Shown here piece by piece: positions 1 to 9,292 of a stretch of 23,970 nucleotides of DNA. The position numbers and the translations under genes are program-made. Source of the DNA: DUQW01 sp050953825 (GTDB lineage: Bacteria; Bacillota_I; Bacilli_A; Acholeplasmatales; Acholeplasmataceae); NCBI GenBank assembly GCA_050953825.1, contig JBMNNF010000007.1, forward strand, positions 1 to 23,970, read 5' to 3'. Numbering within the stretch: position 1 is the first letter of the stretch; each line of letters opens with the position of its first letter. Under the pieces are notes generated by a model. The model made no database searches, was not told where the DNA came from, and was given only the letters and a program-made list of their open reading frames with translations.

Positions 1-26
1 CAAAGGCCAATTACGGCAAGAAATGT

Positions 27-105
<79 letters not shown>

Positions 106-115
106 TATATTTTTT

Positions 116-191
116 GGGGACTTAGCTCAGCTGGGAGAGCGCCTGTTTTGCACGCAGGAGGTCAGGGGTTCGATCCCCCTAGTCTCCACCA
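116..191 (+). tRNA. tRNA-Ala (TGC), in the 16S-23S spacer
   Basis: The acceptor GGGGACT pairs with AGTCTCC (one G-T wobble), followed by an encoded ACCA end. The anticodon TGC is at 149-151. It lies 10 bp after tRNA-Ile and is cotranscribed with the rRNA operon. Confidence 0.97.
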
Positions 192-202
192 AAAATATTT
201 AA

Positions 203-216
203 GATCTTTGAAAAGT
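203..216 (+). promoter_or_regulatory. boxA-like antitermination element before 23S
   Basis: The sequence GATCTTTGAAAAG resembles the boxA-type motif (TTCTTTGAAAACT) found at this position in Firmicutes rRNA spacers, where NusB/S10 antitermination factors bind. The call rests on position and similarity only. Confidence 0.4.
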
Positions 217-252
217 AGATAAATTCTGTCAAAACAAAAAAGTAAAATAAAA
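211..252 (+). other. 5' arm of the pre-23S processing stem
   Basis: This stretch is largely complementary to 3111-3150 on the other side of the 23S gene. AGATAAATTCT pairs with AGAATTTATCT, and GTCAAAAC pairs with GTTTTGAC. Together they would form the long helix that flanks precursor 23S rRNA and is cut by an RNase III-type enzyme. Confidence 0.75.
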
Positions 253-3103
<2,851 letters not shown>

Positions 3104-3110
3104 TAAAAAT

Positions 3111-3150
3111 ATTTTATTTTAAGTTTTGACAAAAGAATTTATCTAGTTTT
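3111..3150 (+). other. 3' arm of the pre-23S processing stem
   Basis: This is the complement of 211-252. GTTTTGAC and GAATTTATCT pair with GTCAAAAC and AGATAAATTC upstream of the 23S gene. It lies between the 23S 3' end and the 5S gene. Confidence 0.75.
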
Positions 3151-3156
3151 GAAAGA

Positions 3157-3267
3157 ATCTGGTGACGATAGCGAAGTGGACACACCTGTACCCATCTCGA
3201 ACACAGCAGTTAAGCACTTCATCGCCGACGATAGTCCTAAGGGGCCAAAATAGGAAGTTGCCAGTTT
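3157..3267 (+). rRNA. 5S ribosomal RNA
   Basis: The 5S core GAACACAGCAGTTAAGC and the upstream CACCTGTACCCATCTCG are clear. The terminal helix pairs CTGGTGAC (3159-3166) with GTTGCCAG (3257-3264). The molecule is about 109-111 nt. This is shorter than the 116-120 nt usual in Bacillus and E. coli and in the range known for Mollicutes. The reduction lies in the helix IV/V side after GATAGTC. Confidence 0.95.
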
Positions 3268-3277
3268 CTTAAAATTT

Positions 3278-3353
3278 GGAGAATTAGCTCAGTTGGGAGA
3301 GCACCTGCCTTACAAGCAGGGGGTCGGCGGTTCAAGCCCGTCATTCTCCACCA
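3278..3353 (+). tRNA. tRNA-Val (TAC)
   Basis: The acceptor GGAGAAT pairs with ATTCTCC, followed by ACCA. The anticodon TAC is at 3311-3313, in the loop between CCTGC and GCAGG. It starts about 11 bp after the 5S gene and is followed by a terminator, so it appears to be the last gene of the rRNA operon. Confidence 0.97.
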
Positions 3354-3362
3354 TTTATTTAT

Positions 3363-3396
3363 AAAAAAATGACACCGGAAGTTCGTGTCAATTTTT
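3363..3396 (+). terminator. Terminator of the rRNA operon
   Basis: The stem TGACAC (3370-3375) pairs with GTGTCA (3385-3390) and is followed by ATTTTT. A run of seven A residues precedes the stem, so it could also work on the opposite strand. Confidence 0.7.
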
Positions 3397-3401
3397 CAAA
3401 A

Positions 3402-3433
3402 AACATTAGTATATTTGCAAGATTACTAATGTT
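3402..3433 (+). other. Perfect 10-bp hairpin after the rRNA operon
   Basis: AACATTAGTA (3402-3411) pairs perfectly with TACTAATGTT (3424-3433) around a 12-nt loop. There is no T tract after it. A second imperfect stem, TTAGATAAGC against GCTATATCTAA (3446-3474), follows. These may be back-up termination or RNA-stabilising structures. No gene is visible between 3354 and 3544. Confidence 0.45.
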
Positions 3434-3505
3434 ATATAAAAAGGCTTAGATAAGCGATAAAATGCTATATCTAAAAAACTTGGTTTTAACTCAATATAAA
3501 AAAGT

Positions 3506-3534
3506 TTGAATAACTTAAATGTTTGTGTTAAAAT
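3506..3534 (+). promoter_or_regulatory. Promoter of the tRNA cluster
   Basis: A -35 box TTGAAT (3506-3511) and a -10 box TAAAAT (3529-3534) are separated by exactly 17 bp. The first tRNA begins 11 bp after the -10 box. Confidence 0.7.
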
Positions 3535-3544
3535 ATATTCGCGC

Positions 3545-3620
<76 letters not shown>

Positions 3621-3623
3621 GCT

Positions 3624-3699
3624 GTCCCGTTAGCTCAGTCGGTAGAGCACTTGGCTTTTAACCAAGGTGTCGAAAGTTCGATTCTTTCACGGGATACCA
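3624..3699 (+). tRNA. tRNA-Lys (TTT)
   Basis: The acceptor GTCCCGT pairs with ACGGGAT (one G-T pair), followed by ACCA. The anticodon TTT is at 3657-3659, between CTTGG and CCAAG. It lies 3 bp after tRNA-Thr. Confidence 0.97.
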
Positions 3700-3702
3700 T
3701 TC

Positions 3703-3790
3703 GCTCGGGTGGCGAAATCGGTAGACGCGTGGGACTTAAAATCCCATGGACTAAACATCCGTGCCGGTTCAAATCCGGCCCCGAGTACCA
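3703..3790 (+). tRNA. tRNA-Leu (TAA)
   Basis: This is a class II tRNA with a long variable arm (TGGACTAAACATCC). The acceptor GCTCGGG pairs with CCCGAGT and is followed by ACCA. The anticodon TAA is at 3737-3739. Confidence 0.97.
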
Positions 3791-3809
3791 CTTAAAAAAT
3801 GACATTGTA

Positions 3810-3818
3810 TGTTATAAT
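3810..3818 (+). promoter_or_regulatory. Internal extended -10 promoter in the tRNA cluster
   Basis: TGTTATAAT is a perfect extended -10 element (TG, one base, TATAAT). It lies in the 60-bp gap between tRNA-Leu and tRNA-Met. No good -35 box is visible, which is usual for this promoter type. It would give separate expression of the tRNAs from Met onward. Confidence 0.5.
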
Positions 3819-3850
3819 ATCTTTGCGGGCTTAATAAAGTAGCAAAAAAA

Positions 3851-3927
3851 GGCGGCGTAGCTCAGCTGGCTAGAGCGTACGGTTCATACCCGTAAGGTCG
3901 TGGGTTCAATCCCCTCCGCCGCTACCA
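3851..3927 (+). tRNA. tRNA-Met (CAT), elongator
   Basis: The acceptor GGCGGCG pairs with CGCCGCT and is followed by ACCA. The anticodon CAT is at 3885-3887, in a TACGG/CCGTA stem. The body strongly resembles the elongator tRNA-Met of Bacillus (start GGCGG-GTAGCTCAGCTGGC). It lacks the initiator hallmarks. Confidence 0.85.
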
Positions 3928-3931
3928 TATT

Positions 3932-4008
3932 GGACCCGTAGCTCAGTTGGTCAGAGCTACCGGCTCATAACCGGTTGGTCGTAGGTTCGAGTCCTACCGG
4001 GTCCACCA
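3932..4008 (+). tRNA. tRNA with CAT anticodon, probably tRNA-Ile2 (lysidine)
   Basis: The acceptor GGACCCG pairs with CGGGTCC and is followed by ACCA. The anticodon CAT is at 3966-3968. The GGACC start, the CCGGCTCATAACCGG anticodon arm and its position after elongator Met match the tRNA that TilS converts to an AUA reader in Bacillus and Mycoplasma, as I recall those sequences. Gene order Met, Ile2, Ser, fMet supports this. A second elongator Met is the alternative. Confidence 0.7.
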
Positions 4009-4040
4009 CCAACTTAGAGTTAGAATTGAATATTACTTAC

Positions 4041-4131
4041 GGAGGAATACCCAAGTCTGGCTGAAGGGGTCGGTCTTGAAAACCGAAAGGCGTGAGAGCG
4101 CGCGTGGGTTCAAATCCTACTTCCTCCGCCA
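4041..4131 (+). tRNA. tRNA-Ser (TGA)
   Basis: This is a class II tRNA with a long variable arm. The acceptor GGAGGAA pairs with TTCCTCC and is followed by discriminator G and CCA. The anticodon TGA is at 4077-4079, between TCGGT and ACCGA. Confidence 0.96.
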
Positions 4132-4142
4132 TAAATGTATAT

Positions 4143-4219
4143 CGCGGGGTGGAGCAGTCTGGTAGCTCATCGGGCTCATAACCCGAAGGTCGAAGGTTCA
4201 AATCCCTCCCCCGCAACCA
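4143..4219 (+). tRNA. tRNA-fMet (CAT), initiator
   Basis: It has the diagnostic initiator features: an unpaired C1-A72 at the end of the acceptor (CGCGGGG against CCCCGCA) and three consecutive G-C pairs in the anticodon stem (GGG/CCC). The anticodon CAT is at 4177-4179. Confidence 0.95.
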
Positions 4220-4226
4220 AATAAAT

Positions 4227-4302
4227 GGTCTCGTGGTGTAGTGGTCAACATGCCTGCCTGTCACGCAGGAGATCGCGGGTTCAAGTCCCGTCGAGACCGC
4301 CA
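4227..4302 (+). tRNA. tRNA-Asp (GTC)
   Basis: The acceptor GGTCTCG pairs with CGAGACC, followed by discriminator G and CCA. The anticodon GTC is at 4260-4262, between CCTGC and GCAGG. Confidence 0.97.
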
Positions 4303-4308
4303 TTTGTT

Positions 4309-4384
<76 letters not shown>

Positions 4385-4418
4385 CTGTGGAACTTTCAAT
4401 TAATTATAGTTATAAGGG

Positions 4419-4443
4419 AAAAGGAGTTAGTCTCCTTTTTTTT
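4419..4443 (+). terminator. Terminator of the tRNA cluster
   Basis: AAAAGGAG (4419-4426) pairs with CTCCTTTT (4432-4439) around a 5-nt loop. The T run continues to 4443. Confidence 0.85.
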
Positions 4444-4512
4444 AAAATTAAAAAACTAATAAAAATCATATGTATGATAAAATTATAAATGAATATAAGT
4501 AGGTGATTTAAT

Positions 4513-5451
4513 ATGAAATATTATTTTGGTGTTGATGTTGGCGGTACAGAAGTTAAATTTGGTTTTTTTGATAATGCAAAAAAATTATTAGACACTTTTA
4601 AAGTTAAGACCCCTACCGAAAATGTTAGAGAAGAATTAGTTGGCTTAATTTATGAAATAATCGTCAATAGATTAGACAAAGAAGAAATAACATTAGATTC
4701 TCTACATGGAATTGGCATTGCTATTCCGGGGCCAGTGATTAATGGAGTAATTAATTTTTGTGCAAATTTAAATGTGGGTTACGATTTTGATATTGCTACT
4801 GCAATTAAAGAAAAATTTGAAATTCCTCACTTAAAAGTCGTAGTTGGTAATGACGCTAATTTAGCTGCGTACGGTGAATATAAAGTATTAGGACGTTCCA
4901 ATATTTCAAATTTAGTCTTTATTACTTTAGGTACTGGAGTTGGTGGAGGCATTATTGTTAATGGAAAATTAGTTACTGGTTTTACAGGAGCCGCTGGCGA
5001 AATTGGTCATATGCCATATGATATAAAAAATAATCGCAGATGTGGTTGTGGTGGTACTGGATGTGTTGAAACCATTGCTGGAACAGCAGGAATGATTCAA
5101 ACTGCCAATGATTTAATGAGAACGGAAAGTAGTATTATGAAAGATAAAACGATGTCACCTAAATTAATCTTTGATAGTGCTAAAGAAGGAGATTTGGTAG
5201 CTTTAAAAGTGGCTGATTCAGTTTCTGAAGCTATTGGTCATATGGCAGCGATTATTTCAACAATTGTTGATCCAGAAATATATATAATTGGTGGTGGTAT
5301 TTCACAAGCTGGACAATTTTTACTCTCAAAAATAAATTATCACTATCAAAAACTAGCAAGATTTGAAACAGGTAAATCAAAATTTGAACTTGCTAAATTA
5401 GGCAATGACGCTGGATTTTACGGAGCGTTTTATTTATTAATAGAAGATTAA
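4513..5451 (+). CDS. glcK: ROK-family sugar kinase, probably glucokinase
   Basis: This 312-aa protein should phosphorylate a hexose, most likely glucose, with ATP in the cytoplasm at the entry to glycolysis. The N-terminal phosphate-binding motif DVGGTEVK spans residues 8-15. The catalytic region NDANLAA has Asn113 and Asp114. GTGVGGG (140-146) is the second nucleotide/sugar loop. The ROK signature follows, with Glu163, His166, Cys177, Cys179, Cys184 and Glu186; the His and three Cys are the structural zinc ligands. There is no N-terminal HTH, so it is a kinase and not a ROK repressor. The length fits ROK kinases. The start is set by AGGTG about 7 bp upstream of the ATG. It is flanked by the tRNA terminator and the next gene's own promoter, so it is probably transcribed alone. 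Other ROK substrates (fructose, mannose, N-acetyl sugars) cannot be excluded. Confidence 0.9.
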   Translation: MKYYFGVDVGGTEVKFGFFDNAKKLLDTFKVKTPTENVREELVGLIYEIIVNRLDKEEITLDSLHGIGIAIPGPVINGVINFCANLNVGYDFDIATAIKEKFEIPHLKVVVGNDANLAAYGEYKVLGRSNISNLVFITLGTGVGGGIIVNGKLVTGFTGAAGEIGHMPYDIKNNRRCGCGGTGCVETIAGTAGMIQTANDLMRTESSIMKDKTMSPKLIFDSAKEGDLVALKVADSVSEAIGHMAAIISTIVDPEIYIIGGGISQAGQFLLSKINYHYQKLARFETGKSKFELAKLGNDAGFYGAFYLLIED

Positions 5452-5469
5452 TTTTAAACTAGTAGTTTA

Positions 5470-5498
5470 TTTACAATACAACCTTTGGATATTATAAT
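5470..5498 (+). promoter_or_regulatory. Promoter of the DUF2828 gene and its leader
   Basis: A -35 box TTTACA (5470-5475) and a consensus -10 TATAAT (5493-5498) are 17 bp apart. Transcription would start near 5505. That leaves a leader of about 200 nt before the ATG at 5704. Confidence 0.7.
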
Positions 5499-5504
5499 GG
5501 TTAT

Positions 5505-5690
5505 GAATTAAAGACACTTACAGCAAACTTAACTTGTATTGTTAAAGGGTTAATTAACAGTGTCTTGTCATAAGAAGAAGATGCAGACAGCAAATAAGGT
5601 TATCCTGATCAGAGCCTTGAGGCTCGAAATATATCTAAATCAATTTATGCATCTTGTAGCGGGCCGCGAGGCCCGCCTTCTAAAATCAAT
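5505..5690 (+). ncRNA. Structured leader or small RNA before the Ro-like gene
   Basis: Three nested or successive stems are visible. AAGACACT (5511-5518) pairs with AGTGTCTT (5559-5566). AAGATGCA (5578-5585) pairs with TGCATCTT (5648-5655) and encloses GAGCC-TTGA-GGCTC (5612-5625). GCGGGCC (5659-5665) pairs with GGCCCGC (5670-5676) across a GCGA tetraloop. The last hairpin is strikingly GC-rich for this genome and has no T tract, so it is not a terminator. The RBS GGAGG lies at 5693-5697. I do not recognise a known riboswitch class or the Y-RNA Ro-binding consensus. It may be a 5' regulatory element or an RNA partner of the downstream protein. Confidence 0.5.
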
Positions 5691-5703
5691 CTGGAGGTAT
5701 TGT

Positions 5704-7167
5704 ATGAATTATATTGAAGCCTTAAAAAAAGAAGATATTTTATTGACGACAACCGAAAATGGTGATATTGCCTTTGCCAGTTCGGGTTCTTTTTGTTTGG
5801 ATTTTTTTGCTCTTGCTGGCGGCATGAGATATAATTATCAAGGAATTAATAATCTATTTATAAGATCCTACTACGAAGATAAAATTTTAACATTGAAAAT
5901 AATGTTATATTTAAGAGATGTATTAAATGGTCTTGGTGAAAGAAACTCATTTAGAATGACATTTAATTTGTTATCAAATCTCAATCCTAAATTAGCAAGA
6001 CAGCTGCTACCAATAATTCCAAAATATGGTAGATGGGATGACATACTTTCTGGTTTAAGTACACCTATTGAAGGTGATGTTGTTAAACTGATTGAAGTTA
6101 CTTTGGATGAAGATTTGATAAAATATAATCAAAATCAAGAAATTTCTCTCTTATCAAAATGGTTACCTTCTATTAATACTAGTAATAAAGATGCAAAGTT
6201 GATGGCAAAAAGAATATCTAATAAACTAGGGTATACCCCAGAAGAATATCGAAAGTTAGTATCAAAATTACGAAAAGGAAGAATCATTGAGAATAAATTA
6301 AGAAAAAAGGATTATACTTTCGATTATTCAAAAGTCCCTTCTCAAGCAATCCTTAAATACTCAAAGGCTTTTATTCGAAATGACCAAGACAGATTTAAAG
6401 ATTTTATTGCAAAAGTTCGCAATAACAAAGCTAAAATCAATATTAGAACGATTTCAACTTCACAAATCTCCCATGGGATTTTAAAGGATAAATCAATCTT
6501 AGTAGATGAATTTCAAGATGTTGCCTGGAACGCTTTAGAAAGAAAAGAATTTGTTACAAGAACTATCGTTGTTAGAGATGGATCATCATCAATGTTATGG
6601 GGGCAAGGTCCAATTACTCCAATGGATATTGCAACAAGTATAGCTATATTTGCTGCTGAACAACTTCCTAAACCATTTAAAAATCATTTTATTACATTTA
6701 GTGAAAATCCAAGATTGATTGAAATACCAGAAGGAACCATTAGTGAAAAAGTCAAATATGTTGAAACCTTTGATGAGGTTGCTAATACAAATATTAGTAA
6801 AGTCTATGAATTGTTATTAAATGTTGCTAAAAAGAATAAAGTTGGTCCAAATGATATGATCGAACAAGTTATCATTATTAGTGATATGCAATTTGATGAA
6901 TGTGTTACAGGTGAATCAACCTTTAATACATATAAAAATAAATTTGAAGAAATTGGATTAAAGATGCCACAACTTGTTTTCTGGAATGTTTCTGCAAGAA
7001 ATATTCAAGTTCCAATAACTCAAAATGAATTAGGAGTTAAACTAGTTAGTGGTTCAAGTCAGAAAATATTAGAAAATATCATAGCGAATAAAATTGACCA
7101 AACAGCGTATGACTTTATGATAGAAGATTTGAAAAGATATAGTGAGGTTGATAAATTCGAAATATAG
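5704..7167 (+). CDS. DUF2828 family protein, Ro60/TROVE-like with a vWA domain
   Basis: The start is ATG 5704, preceded by GGAGGT, giving 487 aa. The open frame runs further upstream, but that stretch is the structured leader and looks non-coding. The N-terminal two thirds is helical and resembles the TROVE/HEAT-like module (GSFCLDFFA near 28-36, LYLRDVLNGLGERNSFR near 68-84, KWLPSINTSNKD near 152-163). The C-terminal part is a von Willebrand A domain with a complete metal-ion site: Asp292, Ser294 and Ser296 in DGSSSM, Thr362, and Asp394 in ISDM. Most relatives have DGSGSM, so the Ser at 295 is a mild variation. Ro60-type proteins bind misfolded or Y-type RNAs in a ring-shaped structure and act in RNA quality control; that role is inferred here. 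A small XRE regulator follows 16 bp later in the same unit. Confidence 0.85.
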   Translation: MNYIEALKKEDILLTTTENGDIAFASSGSFCLDFFALAGGMRYNYQGINNLFIRSYYEDKILTLKIMLYLRDVLNGLGERNSFRMTFNLLSNLNPKLARQLLPIIPKYGRWDDILSGLSTPIEGDVVKLIEVTLDEDLIKYNQNQEISLLSKWLPSINTSNKDAKLMAKRISNKLGYTPEEYRKLVSKLRKGRIIENKLRKKDYTFDYSKVPSQAILKYSKAFIRNDQDRFKDFIAKVRNNKAKINIRTISTSQISHGILKDKSILVDEFQDVAWNALERKEFVTRTIVVRDGSSSMLWGQGPITPMDIATSIAIFAAEQLPKPFKNHFITFSENPRLIEIPEGTISEKVKYVETFDEVANTNISKVYELLLNVAKKNKVGPNDMIEQVIIISDMQFDECVTGESTFNTYKNKFEEIGLKMPQLVFWNVSARNIQVPITQNELGVKLVSGSSQKILENIIANKIDQTAYDFMIEDLKRYSEVDKFEI

Positions 7168-7183
7168 ATTGGAGGAATCTACT

Positions 7184-7420
7184 ATGAGTTTTACCTATCC
7201 TGTTATTAATTTAGAAAAAACAGGGAAAAACATTAAAAGATTAAGAGAAGAGAAAAACCTTACGGTTAGAGACCTTCAAGAAGTATTAGGATTTGAATCC
7301 CCACAAGCAATCTACAAATGGCAGTGGGGAGAATCGTTACCAACAATAGACAATTTAGTTATTTTGGCTAAAATATTTGGATGTCAAATTCACGATATTT
7401 TAGTAATAACGGAATTATAA
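7184..7420 (+). CDS. XRE-family helix-turn-helix regulator
   Basis: This is a 78-aa protein consisting almost only of a Cro/C1-type HTH. It reads TGKNIKRLREEKNLTVRDLQ, then an LGFESPQAIYKWQWG recognition segment, then a LPTIDNLVILAKIFG final helix. The chosen ATG has GGAGGA 6 bp upstream; the longer frame beginning at 7142 overlaps the previous gene and has no RBS. It starts 16 bp after the Ro-like gene and ends in its own terminator, so the two are cotranscribed. It may regulate the pair, but no operator is visible. Confidence 0.88.
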   Translation: MSFTYPVINLEKTGKNIKRLREEKNLTVRDLQEVLGFESPQAIYKWQWGESLPTIDNLVILAKIFGCQIHDILVITEL

Positions 7421-7439
7421 AGCGCTCAAGCGCTTTTTT
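7418..7439 (+). terminator. Terminator after the XRE gene
   Basis: AAAGCGC (7419-7425) pairs with GCGCTTT (7430-7436) and is followed by more T residues. The stem begins inside the stop codon of the XRE gene. Confidence 0.85.
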
Positions 7440-7443
7440 AATG

Positions 7444-7472
7444 TTGCTAAATTGTAAATAAAGTATTATAAT
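7444..7472 (+). promoter_or_regulatory. Promoter of the EEP-family gene
   Basis: A -35 box TTGCTA (7444-7449), a 17-bp spacer and a -10 box TATAAT (7467-7472) are visible. The gene starts 75 bp further on. Confidence 0.7.
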
Positions 7473-7547
7473 CATAACTATACAAGATATAGCACATTGA
7501 GGCCTAAATATGACATATTCGAAAGAAAGAAAAAGAGGAAATGAGAT

Positions 7548-8612
7548 ATGACAGTATTAAAAATATTAGGTGGAATATTAATTGGGATTTTACTTATTGG
7601 AATAATTATTTTATCGTTCTTTACGATAGTAGAATACCGACCAAAACCAAAAGAAGATATAATCACAGATAATAATCAAGAATTACAAGTAAAACTCAAT
7701 CAAGAATATTGCGCATTAACCTTTAATATTGGATATGGATCACTTGGGAAAAATGAAGATTTTGCAATGGATGGTGGAAAAAGAGGAATTCCTGATTCAA
7801 AAGCGGTAGTTGAAGGCTATTTAGCTGGAATTAAAGAAATCTTAAATGATAATCCAAGTGATATTTATTTTTTGCAAGAGGTTGATTTAAATTCGCGAAG
7901 AAGTTATAAAATTGATCAACGAAAAGTGTTATCTGAAGAACTAGGTGACACATTCAGCAACTCATTTGCATATAATTATAAAGCTTTATTTGTTCCATTT
8001 CCGTTTTCATTTACTAATTATATGGGAAAGGTTGAAAGTGGAATCTTAAATTTTATTAAATTTAATTCTGAACATTCTGAAAGACATCAATTTCCAAAGA
8101 CATTCGCTTGGCCGGTAAAAACAGTTAATTTAAAAAGATGTATGCTAATAAATTATTTGCCAATTGAAAATAGTGATAAATATTTAGTGGCAGTTAATAT
8201 TCATTTATCAGCTTATGATACAGGAAAATTAAGAAATAGCGAAATGGAATATCTAAAAGACTTTTTAATTGCTGAAAGAGAAAAAGGAAATTATGTAATA
8301 GTGGGAGGAGATTTTAATCAAACCTTCCCCCAAGTAATTAAACCAATTCAAGAAAATATAAAGTTTAATCCGATTAAAATAGAAGATGATTATTTACCGG
8401 AAGGATATGAATTTGCGGTGGATCCTGAAGTTTGGACATCAAGATTATTAAATCAACCATATAACCCAAGTGATATAGAAAATACATACTATTTTATAAT
8501 TGATGGATTTATCGTCTCAAGCAATATCGAGGTAGTAGAAGTAAAAGGATTAGATTTAGGATTTGTTCATAGTGATCACAATCCAGTTTCAATAAAGTTT
8601 ATATTAAGATAA
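7548..8612 (+). CDS. Membrane-anchored endonuclease/exonuclease/phosphatase family protein
   Basis: This 354-aa protein has an N-terminal transmembrane helix (residues about 5-27) and a large domain probably outside the membrane. The EEP fold motifs occur in order: LTFNIGYG with Asn60, QEVD with metal-binding Glu111, NIHLS with His219, GGDFNQ with Asp255 and Asn257, IDGF with Asp319, and the closing SDHNPVS with Asp343 and His344. All catalytic positions of the DNase I/sphingomyelinase superfamily are therefore present and it should be an active Mg-dependent phosphodiesterase or phosphatase. The substrate (nucleic acid, phospholipid or sphingolipid head group) cannot be read from the sequence. 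The ATG has AGAGGA upstream. It has its own promoter and appears monocistronic. Confidence 0.85.
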   Translation: MTVLKILGGILIGILLIGIIILSFFTIVEYRPKPKEDIITDNNQELQVKLNQEYCALTFNIGYGSLGKNEDFAMDGGKRGIPDSKAVVEGYLAGIKEILNDNPSDIYFLQEVDLNSRRSYKIDQRKVLSEELGDTFSNSFAYNYKALFVPFPFSFTNYMGKVESGILNFIKFNSEHSERHQFPKTFAWPVKTVNLKRCMLINYLPIENSDKYLVAVNIHLSAYDTGKLRNSEMEYLKDFLIAEREKGNYVIVGGDFNQTFPQVIKPIQENIKFNPIKIEDDYLPEGYEFAVDPEVWTSRLLNQPYNPSDIENTYYFIIDGFIVSSNIEVVEVKGLDLGFVHSDHNPVSIKFILR

Positions 8613-8626
8613 AGATATAAAAAAAT

Positions 8627-8674
8627 GAGGGTTGGTAAAAAGTGTTGATAAGATATCGCTTTTTACCAGCCCTC
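8627..8674. terminator. Long 16-bp hairpin, candidate terminator
   Basis: GAGGGTTGGTAAAAAG (8627-8642) pairs with CTTTTTACCAGCCCTC (8659-8674) with one T-G wobble. On the + strand it is followed by AAAAATTATT, a poor T tract. On the - strand the stem is followed by ATTTTTTATA, a good one. It sits 14 bp after the EEP gene and may work mainly as an RNA 3' end stabiliser for that gene. Confidence 0.55.
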
Positions 8675-8742
8675 AAAAATTATTAGTATCAAGTTTTTCT
8701 AGATTTTGAATAAGATCATCTTATATTGTAAATTCAATAATT

Positions 8743-8810
8743 ACCGAATGCGTCAAAAAATAACCGATTACGTATTTAGGTTTGATTATTGAAAAAATCC
8801 AAATTATAAT
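8743..8810 (+). promoter_or_regulatory. LytTR-type promoter element, copy 1 (before the LytTR gene)
   Basis: ACCGAAT (8743) and ACCGATTACG (8763) are direct repeats 20 bp apart. TTGATT (8782-8787) and TATAAT (8805-8810) follow, 17 bp apart. The same arrangement with the same distances recurs at 9813 and 12921. Transcription would start near 8817, about 23 nt before the LytTR ATG. Two direct repeats about two helical turns apart, just upstream of -35, is the usual layout of sites for LytTR-domain activators. Confidence 0.7.
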
Positions 8811-8839
8811 AAAAATATAAATGAATAGAGGAACATCAA

Positions 8840-9292
8840 ATGTCATTTAAATTAAAATTTATCCATGATGATACTGTCAATGAAACAGAAGTTATCATTA
8901 AGGCAAAAGCACAAACTGAAGAAGTCAATAAGATACTTGAACTTTTAGGTGGCGAGAAGTTATCGTGTCAACTACTTTCAGATCAACAACTTATTGATAT
9001 GAACGACATCATAATTTTGTCAAAAAGTGGAAGGTTTATATCTGTAAAAACTATCAACGGTGAATATGTTTTAAGTGAGCCATTGTATCAAATTGAACTA
9101 AAACTGAATCCAACATGGTTTGTTAAAATTTCACAATCTGAAATTGTCAATCTTAAATACGTTAAGAAATGGAGTTTTGAGGGTGGAGGAATTATTAAAA
9201 TTGAGCTGATAAACGGCATTAAATCTTATACCTCAAGGCGGTATACTAAAACAATCAGAGAAATATTAAAAGGAGGTAAACCTCTAAAATGA
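8840..9292 (+). CDS. LytTR-domain DNA-binding transcription regulator
   Basis: This 150-aa protein lacks a receiver domain. The LytTR DNA-binding domain covers roughly residues 50-145: IIILSKSGRFISVKT, then the core FVKISQSEIVNLKYVKKW, then IELINGIKSYTSRRYTKTIR. Residues 1-45 form a short N-terminal region found in LytTR regulators that pair with membrane proteins. The stop overlaps the start of the following DUF3021 gene by 4 bp (ATGA), so the two are translationally coupled. In this family the regulator activates transcription and its membrane partner usually restrains it. The promoter element in front of it also precedes two of the downstream lipoprotein genes, which suggests autoregulation and names the likely targets. 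Confidence 0.88.
   Translation: MSFKLKFIHDDTVNETEVIIKAKAQTEEVNKILELLGGEKLSCQLLSDQQLIDMNDIIILSKSGRFISVKTINGEYVLSEPLYQIELKLNPTWFVKISQSEIVNLKYVKKWSFEGGGIIKIELINGIKSYTSRRYTKTIREILKGGKPLK

Noticed and set aside
5473..5542. A 9-bp pairing ACAATACAA (5473-5481) with TTGTATTGT (5534-5542) as part of the leader RNA
   Set aside because: The first arm overlaps the -35/spacer region of the promoter and would not be in the transcript. It could still be a DNA palindrome, but there is no further support.
5560..5703. Longer N-terminus of the Ro-like protein
   Set aside because: The extension overlaps the structured leader, has no RBS, and does not resemble the start of DUF2828 proteins. GGAGGT before 5704 decides the start.
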